Positions 4,873 to 5,610 of a stretch of 5,610 nucleotides of DNA are shown here, piece by piece. The stretch is taken from positions 1 to 5,610 of the forward strand of contig CAZFYZ010000186.1 in the NCBI GenBank assembly GCA_964523735.1, read 5' to 3'. The notes beneath the pieces were generated by a model. That model did no database searches, was not told where the DNA came from, and saw only the letters and a program-made list of their open reading frames with translations. Position numbers and translations under genes: made by a program. How positions within the stretch are numbered: position 1 is the first letter of the stretch; each line of letters starts with the position of its first letter. This stretch comes from CAZFYZ01 sp964523735 (GTDB taxonomy: Bacteria > Armatimonadota > UBA5829).

Positions 4873-5610
4873 CTAGTAGTACTTCAACTCCGTCTCTTTC
4901 CCCTCAGCCTCCAACAGCTTCGCCAGGTTCTCCACTACCGTTCGCCGCAGGAAGATCGATTCCGGCAACCCGGTATTCTGGTGAGCGGGGTTGCGCGCGG
5001 TGCCCACCATGAAGCTGATCCCGTCGGCAGATGCCAGCTTGTCAAGCAGTACCGTCGCGGCGTCGATCTTGCCCTCAGGACGACCTTTGGTGAGATACTC
5101 CGAAGCTCGACTGAGTGTAAGAATGCCCTCAGTCACAAGGTCGATTCCCTGCAGGCTGGCTATCGGCGGTAGATCGGTGTCCAGAAACCGCTCATCCGGT
5201 ACCAGCTCGCGCTTGAGATGATCGGCAACAAGATGCGAAGTTGTCCCTCCGCAGACGACCTTCGCCCCTCTGCCACCCAGAAAGTCCTTGATCATCCGCT
5301 GCACCATCGATCGCTCCGAAGGCGGGCCGGTAAGCACCGTCGCGTGCTTGGCTTTCCGATACTTCGCGCAAAGAACAGTGCCGTCATCGCCCGGGCGGTC
5401 GTGCCAGAACTTGAGAGCGGTATCCGCGACGGAGTTCACGAGCTTTTGTGGGTCTCCCAGGAGCTTGGGGGCGGTCTGAGAGACGTATTCCAGGATGCCA
5501 TCTTCCTGCCAGCCCATAGCCAGTCCCTCGCCGACTCCGGCGTAGACAATCCCGTCCGAGTAGAGCAGAACCGTGTCATTCGGGTTCAGCCGGAAGTGGA
5601 ACTCGCGGAT
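4873..5610 (-). CDS. SpoIIE-family protein phosphatase, C-terminal part with extra domain; 5' end missing
   Basis: The minus-strand frame is open from the right window edge to TAG (4873-4875), 245 residues. An internal ATG at 5515-5517 is not the start, because the frame continues upstream with NDTVLLYSDG (residues 10-19 of this fragment). That is the SpoIIE/PP2C-like phosphatase motif (PF07228), whose Asp binds the catalytic metal. The matching late motif RPGDDGTVL (72-80) supplies the second Asp pair. These enzymes dephosphorylate Ser/Thr in regulatory proteins such as anti-sigma antagonists. Beyond about residue 90 comes an extension of about 155 residues with VLTGPP, VVCGGTTSHLVADHL (118-132), GIDLVTEGILTLSR (154-167) and ARNPAHQNTGLPESIFLRR (205-223). 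From memory, a similar tail occurs on SpoIIE proteins of anaerobes, some encoded near [FeFe]-hydrogenase genes; that link is untested here. The next genes lie outside the window. Confidence 0.88.
   Translation of the reverse strand: MREFHFRLNPNDTVLLYSDGIVYAGVGEGLAMGWQEDGILEYVSQTAPKLLGDPQKLVNSVADTALKFWHDRPGDDGTVLCAKYRKAKHATVLTGPPSERSMVQRMIKDFLGGRGAKVVCGGTTSHLVADHLKRELVPDERFLDTDLPPIASLQGIDLVTEGILTLSRASEYLTKGRPEGKIDAATVLLDKLASADGISFMVGTARNPAHQNTGLPESIFLRRTVVENLAKLLEAEGKETELKYY

Overview
The window looks like a fragment of a bacterial scaffold, probably from a metagenome-assembled genome. It is moderately GC-rich, with ordinary Shine-Dalgarno sites (GGAGG, AGGAGG) and a 10-N gap. The gene content is a secreted DUF4838-type protein with a glycoside-hydrolase-like architecture, an Amidohydro_2 hydrolase, an AI-2E family permease and a SpoIIE-type phosphatase with a C-terminal extension. 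Together with GC-rich inverted repeats between genes, this suits Armatimonadota, Planctomycetota or a related free-living lineage. That placement is inference: no rRNA or other phylogenetic marker is present.

Layout. Positions 1-156 (minus strand) hold the N-terminus of an exported protein that runs off the left edge. A 325-bp divergent spacer (157-481) carries two adjacent inverted repeats, one a double-hairpin element resembling REP/BIME repeats. An AI-2E family membrane protein (482-1522, plus) follows. A convergent spacer with a nested stem leads to a small minus-strand gene (1671-1879) that is interrupted by the N run and was recovered by reading both sides of the gap. The reading frames imply that the true gap is not 10 bases. 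A 119-bp divergent spacer then holds small dyads and a -10-like box six bases before the amidohydrolase ATG (1999-2826, plus), consistent with a leaderless mRNA.

Downstream in the same orientation lies the largest gene (2951-4771), a 606-residue exported protein with an N-terminal carbohydrate-enzyme-like domain and a DUF4838 region. It faces the C-terminal part of a SpoIIE-family phosphatase (4873-5610, minus), which is cut by the right edge. The convergent spacer between them contains a G/C-run repeat that can fold into two mutually exclusive hairpins.

The genes do not form an obvious single pathway. The amidohydrolase and DUF4838 gene are tandem but 124 bp apart, so co-transcription is possible but unproven. 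I found no CRISPR array, tRNA, rRNA, transposase, phage gene or recognisable defence system, and nothing that clearly amounts to a new multi-gene system. The best leads are the gapped small gene, the possible leaderless start, the intergenic repeats and the uncharacterised domains of the DUF4838 and SpoIIE proteins.
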